From Fuerstiella marisgermanici (GTDB lineage: Bacteria; Planctomycetota; Planctomycetia; Planctomycetales; Planctomycetaceae): 64,000 nucleotides of DNA. The DNA lies in contig NZ_CP017641.1 in assembly GCF_001983935.1 (NCBI RefSeq), forward strand, positions 3,844,001 through 3,908,000, written 5' to 3'. Below the pieces are notes generated by a model. The model made no database searches. It saw only the letters and a list, made by a program, of their open reading frames with translations, and was not told the origin of the DNA. Positions 26,924 through 38,700 of this stretch are shown one piece after another. The first letter of the stretch is position 1. Each line of letters opens with the position of its first letter. Both the position numbers and the translations under genes were made by a program.

Positions 26924-29386
26924 GGTCGCCGCCGAGACAGGTGATTTTCAACAGAGTGTGCTCTGGTATGACCAAGCCCTAATAAAAGTACCCCGAAGCG
27001 TCGAAGTCAACTCGGAGCAGTTTGTGCGTTTACAGCATAATCTTGCGGTACTCGCTACGCGACTGGGAAAACCAGAAGAGGCAGTATCTCATTTTGCGAA
27101 AGCAATCGAATATGGCATTCGCGCCAATGATCCGGTAGTGCGGCAGATGCGGATAAGCCGTGGCAACACGCTACGAGTCTTCGGACGGTTTGAAGACGCT
27201 GCACTGGAACTGCGTCAGGCACGAGAATCACTCTCGCAAGCCGGTCCGAGAGAGACCAAAATCAGAATCAATGCCCTGACCGAGAGTAGCATTGTCGCCG
27301 CACTGTCTGGTGACTTTACGAATTCTGAGCAGTTACTGATTCAGGCTAAAAGAGCATTCTCCTCCGCTTCCGATGAAAGACGCTCATTGACGCTGCGACA
27401 GGAGGTTGGCTATGCACAGGCGATTCTGCATTATCAGCGAGAAGAGATTAGTGCCGCTATTGATTCGTTTCAAGCAGTGTTGGACGATGCAATTACTGAG
27501 ATGCAGATCGCGAGCGAGTATCAGACGCCACGTCAGCAAGTTGCTGCGGCAAACCAAGCGCGTGAGTACCTGGATGCTACGGTCACAATGCTCGAAAGAA
27601 AGCCCGGGGCGGCATCCCGTGTTTACCGGTTTGTGCCAGGTTTTAAATCAATCAGTTGGCAAATTGCACGAGAATGGCGACGAGCTTTACGGGAAAACGC
27701 CGCAAGGGGAATTCACACGTCTTTAGGTGAATTAAGTGAAGCGATCGCTGATATTTCGCGCGACATATCACGCGAAACGTTTCGTGTTTCATCAAACCCG
27801 GAAGCGAATTCTGAAGACTGGGACCAGATTCAAGCCGATCGTGTGAATCAGTTAGAAACGCTACGTGGTCGTAAGGGAGCGCTTCAACGAAAACTTGCCG
27901 GTCTCTTGACTGACATGAGGCAAAAACGCGCTGACGACGACCAACAGAAGCTCTTTGCGGCTATCCCGCAGCATGGCGTTATTGTTGAATTTGTAACATA
28001 TCACCGTCGTCCGTGGGTTCAGGCTCCTAGCGAAGCAGAGCGATTAGCCGCTTTTCTGATTCGTTCGGATGGCAGCATTCGTTTCGTCCCACTACCACTG
28101 AGTGACGCAGAAGTCACTGACGTTGTGAAGGAATGGGCCAGGAAGTCTTACTCGCAATGCGCCGAGTTGAACCAAGTTCGGGCTGCAGTCTGGACGCCGG
28201 TCGAGAATGCGCTAACTGACGCTGATAAGCTGGTATTTCTGTGCCCGGAAGGAGCAACAACGCTTGTTCCATTCGGAGCGCTGCCCGGTCGTGACTCAGG
28301 CAAGTTTCTAATCGAAGAAGAGCGACGTCTGACACAGTTGCCAACGCCGCTAATGTTGCTACGTGATTCCCTCTTAGACGGCAACGCGTCAGCCAGCGAC
28401 TCCCTGGGCATCGCGGATTCACAGAGCAGATCTGTTCGGGACGCGGCAGCGCACCGAAACTCAATCGAACTCCTGCTGGTTGGCGATGTACACTTCGGAA
28501 TAGTAGAAACTGCGGATTCGGTTCGGACCGAAAAAGAGAGGAAGGTTCGCTCTAGCCTAATGCGCTGGCAGCCTATCAAGGGAGCGGCCAGAGAAGTGTA
28601 CGCCGCGCGCAACGCATTCGAGAGCGCATACCCCTCCCCAGACGCCGAATATCGCGTGTTGACGCGAACACTTGCGAGTAAAGATATCGTTACCAGATTA
28701 CTGCGTAAGACTGGCCACGTTCATTTTGCGACGCACGGATTCTATGGACGTGAACTTGGGAATACGCTGTTCAAAAACCGGTGGAGGGCCGCCGACTCTG
28801 CATCGTTCGGACCAGCGACAATGGAAGGCCTCTATCCAGGCGTCCTTAGCGGACTTGCCTTGGCCAACGCGAATCGGCCGAATGATGATGGACTATTGAC
28901 CGCACATGAAATTTCACAAATGGAGCTCAGCAATCTGCACACGGTCGTACTTTCTGCGTGTGAAACCGCGGTGGGCGACTATTCGCGGGGTGAAGGTCAG
29001 ATGAGCCTGCAGTGGGCGTTTCATCGAGCCGGAGCGAAGTCGTGTGTGTCAAGTTTGTGGAAGGTACCCGATGCGGCAACATCGCGACTTATGGATAAGT
29101 TCTATGAGTACCTTTGGAACGGCGAAACCAAGTTAGAAGCATTGCGTTCGGCGCAAATTTGGGTTCTTCGAAACCCAGATGCGACTAAGGAATCGTCGAG
29201 GGGTGCCACGATCACAGAGGCCTCCTCTCAGAACTTGAATTCACCGTATTTCTGGGCCGCCTTCCAGCTTTCTGGTGACTGGCGATAAATCAATTCTTAT
29301 TTTGATTCGTTTCACGTTGAATCTATCGCCTTCACGAACGTCGGTCGTGAAGTTAAGGCGTCCGAATCGAAACGGAGATTCGTCCA

Positions 29387-32300
29387 ATGAACATTCACAG
29401 AATCGTGAACGGTCTGATTTTGGGATGCGCCCTTCTAGGGCCACCCTTCTTCAGTTCTGCCGTCGCACAGGAAACGCAACCACCATTGTCTGGGACCTTG
29501 GTGACCGAGCGGACGAATTTGAGTATCAAATTTCGCGTACGACGCGTATCGGCTGACGGCATGAAACCTGTTGGGCCTGATTTTCTTGCTCCCTGCACCA
29601 TTGTTGCGCCGGAGGGGCAGAGGTTTGCTGTTGAGATTGAGAATGTCTCAGACGATCGATGCCGCTTCGCAATTCTAAGCATCGGTGTCGATGACACCAT
29701 CGCTGTCGAATTTCCCTCTGAATTAGACGAGAGGCCTTCATTCGGCCAGCGCAATGTGATTGACCCCGGTTCGTCATTCGATCGCATGTCCTGGACAATT
29801 GATCCCCCACCACGTAATCGACTCCTTGTGATCGCATGGCCAAGCGATCACGGCTTCCCCGATCTGCAAGAGGGGAGATTGTCGGAGATCATTTCGGTCG
29901 CTTGCCAAAAGGATGTGCAAACTTCATTGCTCACGTTCGTTGCCAAACCGTCAATGGCCATCGATGGAGTTCAGCTTGGGATTGAAGAACTGGAAAAGGA
30001 AAACCACGCCACTCATTGGCAGATTCAAAGCTCTTTATTAGCGTTATCTGGCCGCCTTGATGCCTCGATTGATTGTGGCCGTAAAGCAGAACAGCTTGTT
30101 AAGTCAGTCTTCGGCAACGACCATTGGCGCGTCCGCAGTGCACAACAAACACTTAGCGACCTGCAGGATATTAAGAAACTCAGCGATGACCAGCGGAGGT
30201 CTCTACGTGAGGCGATTGTCGAAGAGGCACGTGTCAACGAAAACTCCGGTAAGTCTCCACTGCTTTTCTCAACGTTCGAAACGATCTCCTACGTTGCGGC
30301 ACGACAACCGGGGCTCATTGATGAGGTGACCGCAAGAGGAGTTCTGTCGCCTCACGTCATCCCACTGGTTGCGGCAGCAGAATCACTTCAGGAGGTCCTT
30401 GCGAAGCGAACAGAAGTTCACGGAGATCACCATTTGAGTGTTGCGATGACGAACAACGAACTTGGACTAATCTGCCACCAACAGGGTAAACTGAATGATG
30501 CGGTTCGATTCTTTACAGAAGCTGCGACAGAACTGCGTGCAATCCATATCGATTCGGGGCCAGCCTATGTTTCCGTGCAAAGCAACCTGGGGCGCGTTTA
30601 CCATGATCTGGCAGACTGGGCCAATGCCCGGCGTTGCTATGAACGGACCAGCTCGGCCAACAAGAATGCGCATCAAGTCGCAGACTTACAGACTGTCGTG
30701 ACCAAAACCAATTTCGGTGGGCTTTGGCTAACAGCCGGCGACTACGATGCCGCAGAGAAGTACCAACGCAATGCGTTGGCCACATCACGTGAGCTTGCCG
30801 GTGAGTCCCATCCGCTGACGATTCAGTGCCTGATCAATCTCTCCGCAACACTTCAGGCGAACGGCACGCTGGAATCTGCCGGACAAATTCTGGATCAGAC
30901 AATTAAGTTGACCCGCCACCAATTTGAGCAGAATGAAACACTTGCCTGCGAATTATCGGTCGCGTTGAATAACCTGGCCGCCATCAGATATCAGCAGGGG
31001 CAACTGGAAGAAGCGGATAAACTGCTACAGGAATCGCTGAGGATCATTATCAAGAGGTATGGTCCAGACCACCTCTACGTGGCAATTCGTCTGCAGAACC
31101 TCGCGAATGTCGCGTGTGATCGCGACAAGTACTTGGAGGCAGAAAAATACTGTCGCCGTGCGCTGGACATTCGCCGCAAAAACCTCGGCGATCTGCATCC
31201 GGATTTTGCAGCCGCACAGATCGTTCTCGCGGAAATCCTGCAGTCACAAGGCAACACAAGTGACGCTGGCGAGTTGTATGAAAGGACCATCAGGGTTGCT
31301 GCCCGAAGCTGTGAAGTCGCCGCGCTGGCGCAGAACGAACGTGAGCAACTGCAAATGGGAGCTCACTTTCGAAGTTGTCTGGATCGATTCATCGCGTTTT
31401 CATTTGCGAATCAGCAACAGGTCGACCTTGAAAAGGTTTACAGCAGTGTTTTTTCATGGAAAGGAGCAACACTCATCCGTCAGCGGGCAGTCCGGCAGTT
31501 GGCCTCCTATCCGGAAATCGCAGAGTTATTTACCGAACTTCAAACATTGACCCAGCAACGTGCGTTATTGACCGGCGCTGTTGCCGCCGATGTTCGGAAC
31601 GAGGAACCGAAAACGCAACTGCGGAACGTTGAGGATTCGATCGATGCCGTGACAGACGAGTTGAATCGCCGGGGTGAAAAGTACCGTTACGAAACTCAGC
31701 ATTTCAAACCCGAAGATCTGGCGGAAGCCTTGTCTCCTGATGATGTTTTCGTGGACTTCTTTGAGTACAACGCAGGAGGTACGAATGCAGGCAGTGGTCC
31801 CAACCGCAACAATCGTCGCATGGCAGCATTCATCCTGAAGCCAGGAAAGAAGTTGGTCCAGTTGGACTTGGGACCGACTGATCCATTGAGGGTCGATATT
31901 GATTGCTGGCGTGAATCCTTCGGTTTATCGCAGACGTCCAGGCTTGCTGGCGAACGTCTTAGAAAATCCGTTTGGGAACCGATTCTTCCCTATGCCGAAG
32001 CTGCCCGAACAATCATCGTTTCGCCTGACGGCGCGCTTGGCCGTCTACCCTTAGGAGCATTGCCCGGGAAAACCCCGGACACCTATTTGATCGAAGAACA
32101 CCGGTTCGCCCTGATCCCTGCCCCACAGTTGCTGCCTGCACTGGCAAAGAAAGAGGAATCTTCGAATCTGACTGGGGACCTGCTGTTATTCGGTGATATC
32201 GACTACGGCACCTCGCCTCAGCAACCTGATGAGAAACCATCGGAGTTGGACCGTCAGTCAACGTTGTCCGGCGGTGTTCAGCGGCATCAACCCTTCAAGT

Positions 32301-33061
32301 CGCTCAACGAGACTGGCGGAGAGATTGCCGAGATCCGGCGGCTGTTTCAGAAGGTCAGCTTAGGTGATGACCCGAGTGATGCGCAGCTTCTTGCTTTCAT
32401 TCGAAATACGAAATCGCTGTCTGGTTCGTCTGCATCGGAATCTCGTTTTCGTGAATTGGCACCGCGGTTCTCCAGACTACACATTGCGACACACGGATTC
32501 TTCATACCGACGGAAACTGCTTCGTCTTCAAAAACAACCGCAGAGCTGAGTGTTGCTGTTCAAGGCTTGTCACTCGCCGAACACCGCGCTCCGGAACTGA
32601 GCAATCCGGAATGGCTTTCCGGCCTTGCATTGGCCGGAGCCAACCTCGAACCAGAACCCGGCGAAGACGACGGGATTCTGACCGCTCAGGAAATCGCCTT
32701 CCTGCCACTGAACGGCGTCGAGACGGTCGTACTCTCTGCCTGTGAAACCGGACTGGGAGAAGTGGCTGGCGGAGAAGGTCTGATCGGGATACAGCGAGCC
32801 TTCCAGGTCGCCGGAGTTCGCACAACGGTGGCAAGTTTATGGAAAGTGGATGACCTCGTCACCCGCCGCTTGATGGAACGCTTCTATCGCAACTTGTGGG
32901 AAAACGAGATGTCTCGTTTGGATGCTCTGCGAGAAGCTCAACTTTACATCCTGAACAACCCCGCCAGCATCCGCGGAGCAACCGTTGAGGGCCAGCAATC
33001 AAGCAAGCGCGTTCCGCCCTACTACTGGGCCGCATTTCAACTCTCCGGCGACTGGCGGTAA
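29387..33061 (+). CDS. Exported TPR-repeat CHAT-domain protease with N-terminal DUF4384-like domain, paralogue 4
   Basis: A 1224-residue protein with a signal peptide (MNIHRIVNGLILGCALLGPP) ending near AVAQ. Unlike the other paralogues it has an extra beta-rich domain at about 40-170 (FRVRRVSADG, APEGQRFAVEIENVSDDRCR, IAVEFPSE, LLVIAWPS) resembling DUF4384, often found with surface and stress proteins. TPRs follow at about 300-640. The CHAT domain (about 890-1224) has His1036 in IATHGFF and Cys1119 in LSACETG and ends AAFQLSGDWR. Its gene begins 98 bp after the preceding paralogue on the same strand, with CGGAG as a possible ribosome binding site. It is complete, and convergent with the caspase-FGE gene. 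Confidence 0.87.
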   Translation: MNIHRIVNGLILGCALLGPPFFSSAVAQETQPPLSGTLVTERTNLSIKFRVRRVSADGMKPVGPDFLAPCTIVAPEGQRFAVEIENVSDDRCRFAILSIGVDDTIAVEFPSELDERPSFGQRNVIDPGSSFDRMSWTIDPPPRNRLLVIAWPSDHGFPDLQEGRLSEIISVACQKDVQTSLLTFVAKPSMAIDGVQLGIEELEKENHATHWQIQSSLLALSGRLDASIDCGRKAEQLVKSVFGNDHWRVRSAQQTLSDLQDIKKLSDDQRRSLREAIVEEARVNENSGKSPLLFSTFETISYVAARQPGLIDEVTARGVLSPHVIPLVAAAESLQEVLAKRTEVHGDHHLSVAMTNNELGLICHQQGKLNDAVRFFTEAATELRAIHIDSGPAYVSVQSNLGRVYHDLADWANARRCYERTSSANKNAHQVADLQTVVTKTNFGGLWLTAGDYDAAEKYQRNALATSRELAGESHPLTIQCLINLSATLQANGTLESAGQILDQTIKLTRHQFEQNETLACELSVALNNLAAIRYQQGQLEEADKLLQESLRIIIKRYGPDHLYVAIRLQNLANVACDRDKYLEAEKYCRRALDIRRKNLGDLHPDFAAAQIVLAEILQSQGNTSDAGELYERTIRVAARSCEVAALAQNEREQLQMGAHFRSCLDRFIAFSFANQQQVDLEKVYSSVFSWKGATLIRQRAVRQLASYPEIAELFTELQTLTQQRALLTGAVAADVRNEEPKTQLRNVEDSIDAVTDELNRRGEKYRYETQHFKPEDLAEALSPDDVFVDFFEYNAGGTNAGSGPNRNNRRMAAFILKPGKKLVQLDLGPTDPLRVDIDCWRESFGLSQTSRLAGERLRKSVWEPILPYAEAARTIIVSPDGALGRLPLGALPGKTPDTYLIEEHRFALIPAPQLLPALAKKEESSNLTGDLLLFGDIDYGTSPQQPDEKPSELDRQSTLSGGVQRHQPFKSLNETGGEIAEIRRLFQKVSLGDDPSDAQLLAFIRNTKSLSGSSASESRFRELAPRFSRLHIATHGFFIPTETASSSKTTAELSVAVQGLSLAEHRAPELSNPEWLSGLALAGANLEPEPGEDDGILTAQEIAFLPLNGVETVVLSACETGLGEVAGGEGLIGIQRAFQVAGVRTTVASLWKVDDLVTRRLMERFYRNLWENEMSRLDALREAQLYILNNPASIRGATVEGQQSSKRVPPYYWAAFQLSGDWR

Positions 33062-33169
33062 TTCTGATGCTCGCTATTCAGTTTCCACGACAACTCGAAA
33101 CCCGATATTCTCAGCGAAAGCGTTCTTTGACTGGGGGACGCGAACTGCGGCCCGTTGAAGTGCGATGCG

Positions 33170-35332
33170 TCATATGTAACACCCACCTCGAATCGCATAG
33201 AATTCAGAAAAGCGACTGCCTTTGGGGTCGACGGCAACCTGTTTGGTGTAGTCGAGATCGAATCCATCTTGACACCATTCCCAAACGTTCCCGTGCATGT
33301 CGTAGAGACCAAACGCATTGGGCTCGAACTGACCGACTGGCGCAAGTTGATTCGGATACCCGTCTTCTGAATCAGACCAATATGCTTGCTTACGACCGCG
33401 GATATTCAGAGTTTGTCCGGGGTTGACTCGTGTGGTATTCCCTTGAGAGACGATTTCAAAAAAATCTGTTGAGCTGCTGTTTCGGATTCTCAACTTGTCT
33501 GATTCAGAGAGCGATGGCGCCACGAGTTCTGTTTTCGAAAGGCGCCACTGCTGTTGCTCTTGGTGAAAATTCAGCAATTCGCCTGGATACCCGCTTACTG
33601 TATCGCCATTTTGCTGGTTCCCAAAAGTCAGGTAGACGGTTGGCGGAGTTTTATCGATCACTGGACGGACCACATCACTTTTGCCGACGCCAATCAGTCT
33701 GTTATTAACGGTTACCGATCGATTTGAGTTGTTGAGAATTAGTGTTGGGGCGTCCGTTTTCTCCTTTGCAATCCCCCGCTTAGGCTCACACACTAAGCCC
33801 GACTCGCCTCCACCGAAAATCGTCATTTCGGGAGCACTACACCAGACGATGTCTTTCACCATGCCGCCGTCTGACTTGTATTCCAAAGCGAATTTCCCGA
33901 TTTCTTCCTGGCCCGGTACGTTCGCGAAGTGAGTGATGGCGTCAGGGTCATCGCCGAATGAAAATCTTGTTTGGGTTCCTGCACGGCACGCATATTCCCA
34001 CTCTGCCTGCGTGGGGAGTCGAACCTTCCGCTTCAAGCGGACCGACAGCCACTTACAAAATGCCTGAGCGTCACCCCACGTGACGAATGTCACCGGATAC
34101 TTGTCGGTCACGTTGAAATGCCGAGATGAATCCCAGTGCATATTCTGCATGATAGGAACCGGCAAAGACGACTGAGCCTCAACGCCCCGCTTCGATTCCG
34201 TTTCGTAACCCGTCGCTTCAACGAATGCTCGGAACTGGCCGACGGTCACTTCGAACGCACTGATTTCGAAGGGCTTTGAAATGGAGACGCGATGACGCGG
34301 AAAACTGTATTCATGGAACTCTTCATAGGTCTCACCCGGAAAGTCCTCGTGCAGAGATTCCAATGATTGCTCACTCCCCATCTGGAAAGTTCCCGCCGGC
34401 ACCTTCACGAATCTCATCCTGAGTTTTTCCAGCAGTGATTCGGGCTTGCTGTGATCAAACGTCGTTGCAGCCTCAGAAATCGCAGTTGGCTGCGTCAAGA
34501 AAAGCCTGTCCATCGCGCCGTCGAAGCGAATGTAAGGGCGTTGCCCGGTCTCTGATTTCACTTTGCGTGCTGTGGTGCGGAACGCTTCAATCACCTCAAG
34601 GCCTTCCGCGGGCCTGTCTTCCAGTGTTTCGACTAAGCTCATCGTGTACGGTGAGTTGTTGCCACTTCCATCAGACGCCACAGCGCCGGGTTTCGTGGAA
34701 AACGTGATGATGGTGCCATCTGGTTGACTCGCGACGTGGTTTAGCCCTTGAACGGTTGCCGCGCGAAAGAACGCGCGGAACGGATTGTTCCGACAGCAGT
34801 CAAGAATAACGACTTTATAACTGCACTCGGAACCATCCAGCTTTGCCATCACCCGCTGCAGCGAAAGGCACTCATATTCTGCATCTGCGGCGTCTTCAAC
34901 TTTGGCATTCAGAGGAACAAGGTAGTTTTCTCCCCCCACCTGCATGCCATGACCTGCGTAATAGACAACGCATAAGTCATTTGCTTCAAGCGACTTTGTC
35001 GTTTCCGAGAGTCCGTCGATCATCTGGCGTTTTGTGAGATCTGTCAGGATTTTCACTTCAAACTTCAGTTTCTTGAGCACTTTCGCGATGGCGACCGCAT
35101 CGTTAACTGGATTCTTCAGCTTGTTCGCTTGGTACGCCGAATTCCCCATCACGATTGCAACCCGACGTCCGGAAAACTCTCTAGGACTCGTCTGAGCCAG
35201 CACCGAGTTGACTTCGCTTTCGATTGAAAGCAGGGCGACGGGGACCGCAGCAAAGAGAAAGATCGCTCGAAGTTTCTGAGGCATGGTGGTCATCGGTGTG
35301 AAAACGGACTGCTTTTGGTCGTAGGAGTTCAT
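33170..35332 (-). CDS. Caspase (peptidase C14) fused to an FGE-sulfatase-like domain, C-terminally truncated
   Basis: From ATG 35332 the protein has 720 residues; the frame is open upstream to 35584 but a hydrophobic signal (LRAIFLFAAVPVALLSI) at about 21-37 supports a start here or at 35293 or 35284. The caspase domain (about 54-270) begins RRVAIVMGNSAYQANKLKNP, with His128 in YYAGHG and Cys180 in LDCCRNNPF. The second domain resembles the formylglycine-generating enzyme family: VPAGTFQMGS, FEISAFEVTVGQFRAF, RLPTQAEWEYACRAG, FGLYDMHGNVWEWCQDG and AIRGGCYI. It contains a roughly 130-residue insertion before GLYDMHGN. A TGA stop follows RGGCYI, yet the same frame continues for 31 codons and ends NIGFRVVVETE, the normal FGE C-terminus, up to a stop at 33074. 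Confidence 0.85.
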   Translation of the reverse strand: MNSYDQKQSVFTPMTTMPQKLRAIFLFAAVPVALLSIESEVNSVLAQTSPREFSGRRVAIVMGNSAYQANKLKNPVNDAVAIAKVLKKLKFEVKILTDLTKRQMIDGLSETTKSLEANDLCVVYYAGHGMQVGGENYLVPLNAKVEDAADAEYECLSLQRVMAKLDGSECSYKVVILDCCRNNPFRAFFRAATVQGLNHVASQPDGTIITFSTKPGAVASDGSGNNSPYTMSLVETLEDRPAEGLEVIEAFRTTARKVKSETGQRPYIRFDGAMDRLFLTQPTAISEAATTFDHSKPESLLEKLRMRFVKVPAGTFQMGSEQSLESLHEDFPGETYEEFHEYSFPRHRVSISKPFEISAFEVTVGQFRAFVEATGYETESKRGVEAQSSLPVPIMQNMHWDSSRHFNVTDKYPVTFVTWGDAQAFCKWLSVRLKRKVRLPTQAEWEYACRAGTQTRFSFGDDPDAITHFANVPGQEEIGKFALEYKSDGGMVKDIVWCSAPEMTIFGGGESGLVCEPKRGIAKEKTDAPTLILNNSNRSVTVNNRLIGVGKSDVVRPVIDKTPPTVYLTFGNQQNGDTVSGYPGELLNFHQEQQQWRLSKTELVAPSLSESDKLRIRNSSSTDFFEIVSQGNTTRVNPGQTLNIRGRKQAYWSDSEDGYPNQLAPVGQFEPNAFGLYDMHGNVWEWCQDGFDLDYTKQVAVDPKGSRFSEFYAIRGGCYI

Positions 35333-35798
35333 CGCCGTCGAGCGATGAACCCAATCTTGCCCCACACGCGTTCTCTTGTCAAATCGAAAGGTTTCTCGTC
35401 GTCGAGACTCGCTGACAAACGCCGCCGTGTGTTCTGATTGGAATGGCGTAGCGTGAACTCTAGGGTTCTTCGTAGCGGAACTCGCAGAGAGTTTCGTTTT
35501 TTGCAGCAAATTGAGGACGTCGAAAGTCTCTGCGACTTCCGCTACCGCTTGAGTGCCCATCGGTTGTGCGACGAAGTTCTTCACTGATCAAATCGCGGTC
35601 GCTTGGCGGGCTTTCGTCCGTGCTTTCACCGAACGTCGCAGAGGAAACAGAGAAATCATCAGACCTGTCCTCTGTTCTCTCCGCACGCTCCTGTTCAAAA
35701 ACCGAGATGAAGTGGAACGACAGCCGTCCTTCAGCAGTTGACTTCTCTTCGCAAACGCTCGAAAACACTTCTCTCCACGAAACCAGAAAGCGAAACTG
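35333..35798. other. Intergenic region between divergent caspase and TPR-CHAT genes
   Basis: About 466 bp between the likely start of the minus-strand caspase-FGE gene and the plus-strand TPR-CHAT gene. Open frames here are short and show no recognisable motif. It should contain both promoters, but none could be assigned. Confidence 0.4.
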
Positions 35799-38700
35799 AT
35801 GCGATATCTTTCCGTGCTACTTGCGACTGTTTGCTTGGTCTCTGCGCTCGCTGTGGCTTACCCCGACGAAATTGCGGAAGTTGTTCCCGACCGCGCCGAC
35901 ATCATCGCGAATGCTCAACGTGCCTACCGGGCCGGGCGTTTTGAGGACGCGGTCGAGTTGGGTGAACAACTTGTCGCAATCGATCGACGTTCTGACGGTG
36001 TTCAAAGCGAAGTAACGTTGGCTTCGATGCGGTGGCTGGCTTCTGCTTACGAAAAGCACGACCAGATCGAAAATGGTGTCAAGCTGCGACAAGAAATCGT
36101 TGACGCTCACGCTGCCGCTTTCGGCAAAGATCATTGGAAGACAGTGGACGTGCGAGTTGCTCTCTCCGAAATTCAAGCAATTGCCGGAATGTCGCCGGAG
36201 CAACGGATGGCAGTCCGGGAAGGACGAAAGTTGGCGGTGCAATGCCGGACGCTGGCGAACGAAGCGAAGCAGCCGGAATCCATTCGCGCAGGATTGGCGG
36301 CCATCGTTCAGTTCGAGAAGGCGTTTGGCGTTGATTCTCCTCAAATCCTTCCCGTGCTGAACAATCTCGGAATCGTGCGCGAACGATCCGGACAATATGC
36401 GGAATCGAAGACTCATCTCGAACGCTCGCTGCGCATTCATCAGAAGGCGTACGGACAGAATCACCCAAAGACGGCACTTGCGTTAAACAGTCTTGCTTCG
36501 ACGGAAATGGAATTGAACGAACAGGAACAGGCGGAATCGCATTGGATCATGAGTCGCGAGATTCTGGAAAAAGTGCATGGACGCAACCACGCAGATGTTG
36601 CCCTGGTCCTTTGCAATCTTGGTGAATTGTATCGCGATCAAGCCCGCCTCGAACCTGCAGAAAAACTGCTGAGAGAAAGCCTGAGGATTTTTCAGGAAAC
36701 GCTTGGTCCGGACAATGAACAAACGCTGGGGACTCAAAACAACCTGGCAGTTTTGCTGAGCGATCTGGGGCAGATTCAGGAGGCGTTGAATCAACACCTG
36801 ATCCTGCTGGACAGGCGGCAAACTGCATTTGGGCTGCTGAACACGGGAACCGCAGACAGTCTTAACAACGCCGGGACCGCGTATGTCAGGCTTGGGCGGT
36901 ACGCGGAGGCCGAAGAACTTCTGCTCAAAGCCGTTGGTGTTCGCATGAAGCTGCTGGGAAGGTTGCACCCTGAAACTGTCGATTCGTTTCAAAATCTGGC
37001 CTACCTGATGGCAGAACGCGGAAACTTCCAGCAGGCCCTGCAGCTCAATAAGACTGTGGTTGATCAGCAGCGACAAATTCGCGGCTCAGATGCTCCCCAA
37101 ACAGCGTTGGCTTTGAATAACCTGGCAGGTCTGTACCGTGATGTTGCAGATTACCAAAACGCCATGCTGCATTACCTCGAAGCACAGAAGATCTTCTCGC
37201 AGCACAACGACGGGAAGCATCCACGCTCGATACTGCTGCTGCACAACCTCGCGGATCTGGCTCTGCGGATGGCGGACTTTCCGGCGGCCGTTGATCAGTT
37301 CAAGAAGTGCTATCAGCTAAGCGTCGAGGTGCTTGGTCAGCGTCACCCGTCGACGCTAACGACTGCCAGTGGATTGGCCGAAGCACTCCGCAGTGTCGGT
37401 GACTTTCAGCAAGCTCAGGAATTGCATCGTCAGGTGGTGGCAGCTCGCCAACAGACCTTCGGGGAATCTCATCCGGCCACATCCGATGCGGTTCACAATC
37501 TCGCCAATTTGCTCATCATTGACAGGCAATTCGACGACGCAGAAGAGCTGCTGTTTAAGAGCTTAGAGACAGTAAGAGCATCGTCGGGGGCTTCTCATCC
37601 GGACAAAGCCAAGACACTTCACAATTTGGGATTTCTTGCAAACCTGCGTGGGCGTTTCGCTGAGGCTGACGGTTTCTTCAGAGAATGCGTGAGTTCTCAA
37701 CGTGTGCAATTAGACCGCTTGTCGATAGCCCAATCTGACCGACAGCAGCGACAACTCAACTTGGTTCTCAGACAGTCACTCGACGTCTGGATGGCAACAG
37801 CGATTGAGGCGGAACAATCGCCAACGGCAATCTACGACGAGGTGCTGGCATGGAAAGGAATGGGATTTCAGCGTGGCCGACTTCAGCGCAACATGCCGCG
37901 TGCAGCGGAAGCCGAATTGGCTGCAAGCCAGATGCTAAAACTTAGCCGCGACCTGGCAGCGATGATTCGGCAGCCTCAGATTGATATGACTTCCGAAGCT
38001 ACAGTCAGAGAGTTTCGGCGTCTGACCGAACAACGCGAAGATCTGGAAACTCAGCTCAACAACAGCCTTCCCCCATCGCCGAACTTCACGTCGGCAGACG
38101 TGCTGCACGCGCTGGATGCGAATACCGTTGTGCTGGATTTTCTGGAATACACAAAATCGTCGCTTGTGACCGACGCGGACGACGCGACTCGAGATGAGTT
38201 TCGCGCGATCGCCGGGGGCGTAGTTGTGGATCGCCGCCTGGCAGTCTTCATTCTGACAAAAGCGGAAGGCGTCAGGTTGGTCGACCTTGGCCCCCTTCAA
38301 CCGATTGCGTCAGCGGTAAAAAAATGGCGACAAACGTTTGGTCAAACAGCCGATGGCGTTGCAGCGGCCACTCTGCTCAAGGAGTTGATTTGGCTGCCGA
38401 TTCAGGCTCATATCGGCAGTCGCAAAACAGTCGTCAATTGTCCTGACGGAATCATCGGCACATTCCCTCTGGAAGCCCTTGCAGGAAATGAGCCTGCGAC
38501 TGTCTTACTGGAAGAATTTCGGTTCGTTCGGCTTCCTGTTGCGGATGCTGTCGTCGGGATGTCAGATTCAAGGATCGAAAGCGAGTCGAACGCGTTATTG
38601 CTGGTTGGCGATGTTCATTACAACGCGTGGCCAGGACAAAATGACCGACTCAAGCCCGGTTCGCTGCCATTGAATGAAGCAGTCTACGCGGAAGCTCAAC

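Larger units (their letters stand above)
23105..29288 (+). pseudogene. Exported TPR-repeat CHAT-domain protease, paralogue 3, split by ISAs1
   Basis: The gene starts at ATG 23105 with a signal peptide (MRFRALLFILPLLFHSSVRC) almost the same as that of paralogue 2, then a long helical N-terminal part with only scattered TPR-like units. It is interrupted at 25666 by an ISAs1 element. Joining 23105-25666 to 26934-29288 keeps the frame and restores NMASVAAETGDFQQSVLWYD, a continuous TPR, giving 1638 residues. The CHAT domain at the C-terminus keeps His1455 in FATHGFY and Cys1530 in LSACETA (reconstructed numbering) and ends AAFQLSGDWR. As it stands only the N-terminal 854 residues could be made from its own start. 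No other damage was seen, so the insertion is recent. Confidence 0.88.

Noticed and set aside
33170-33172. Selenocysteine at the TGA in the caspase-FGE gene
   Set aside because: No selenocysteine insertion hairpin was recognised after it, and the position in the FGE family is not a Cys; a nonsense mutation is simpler.
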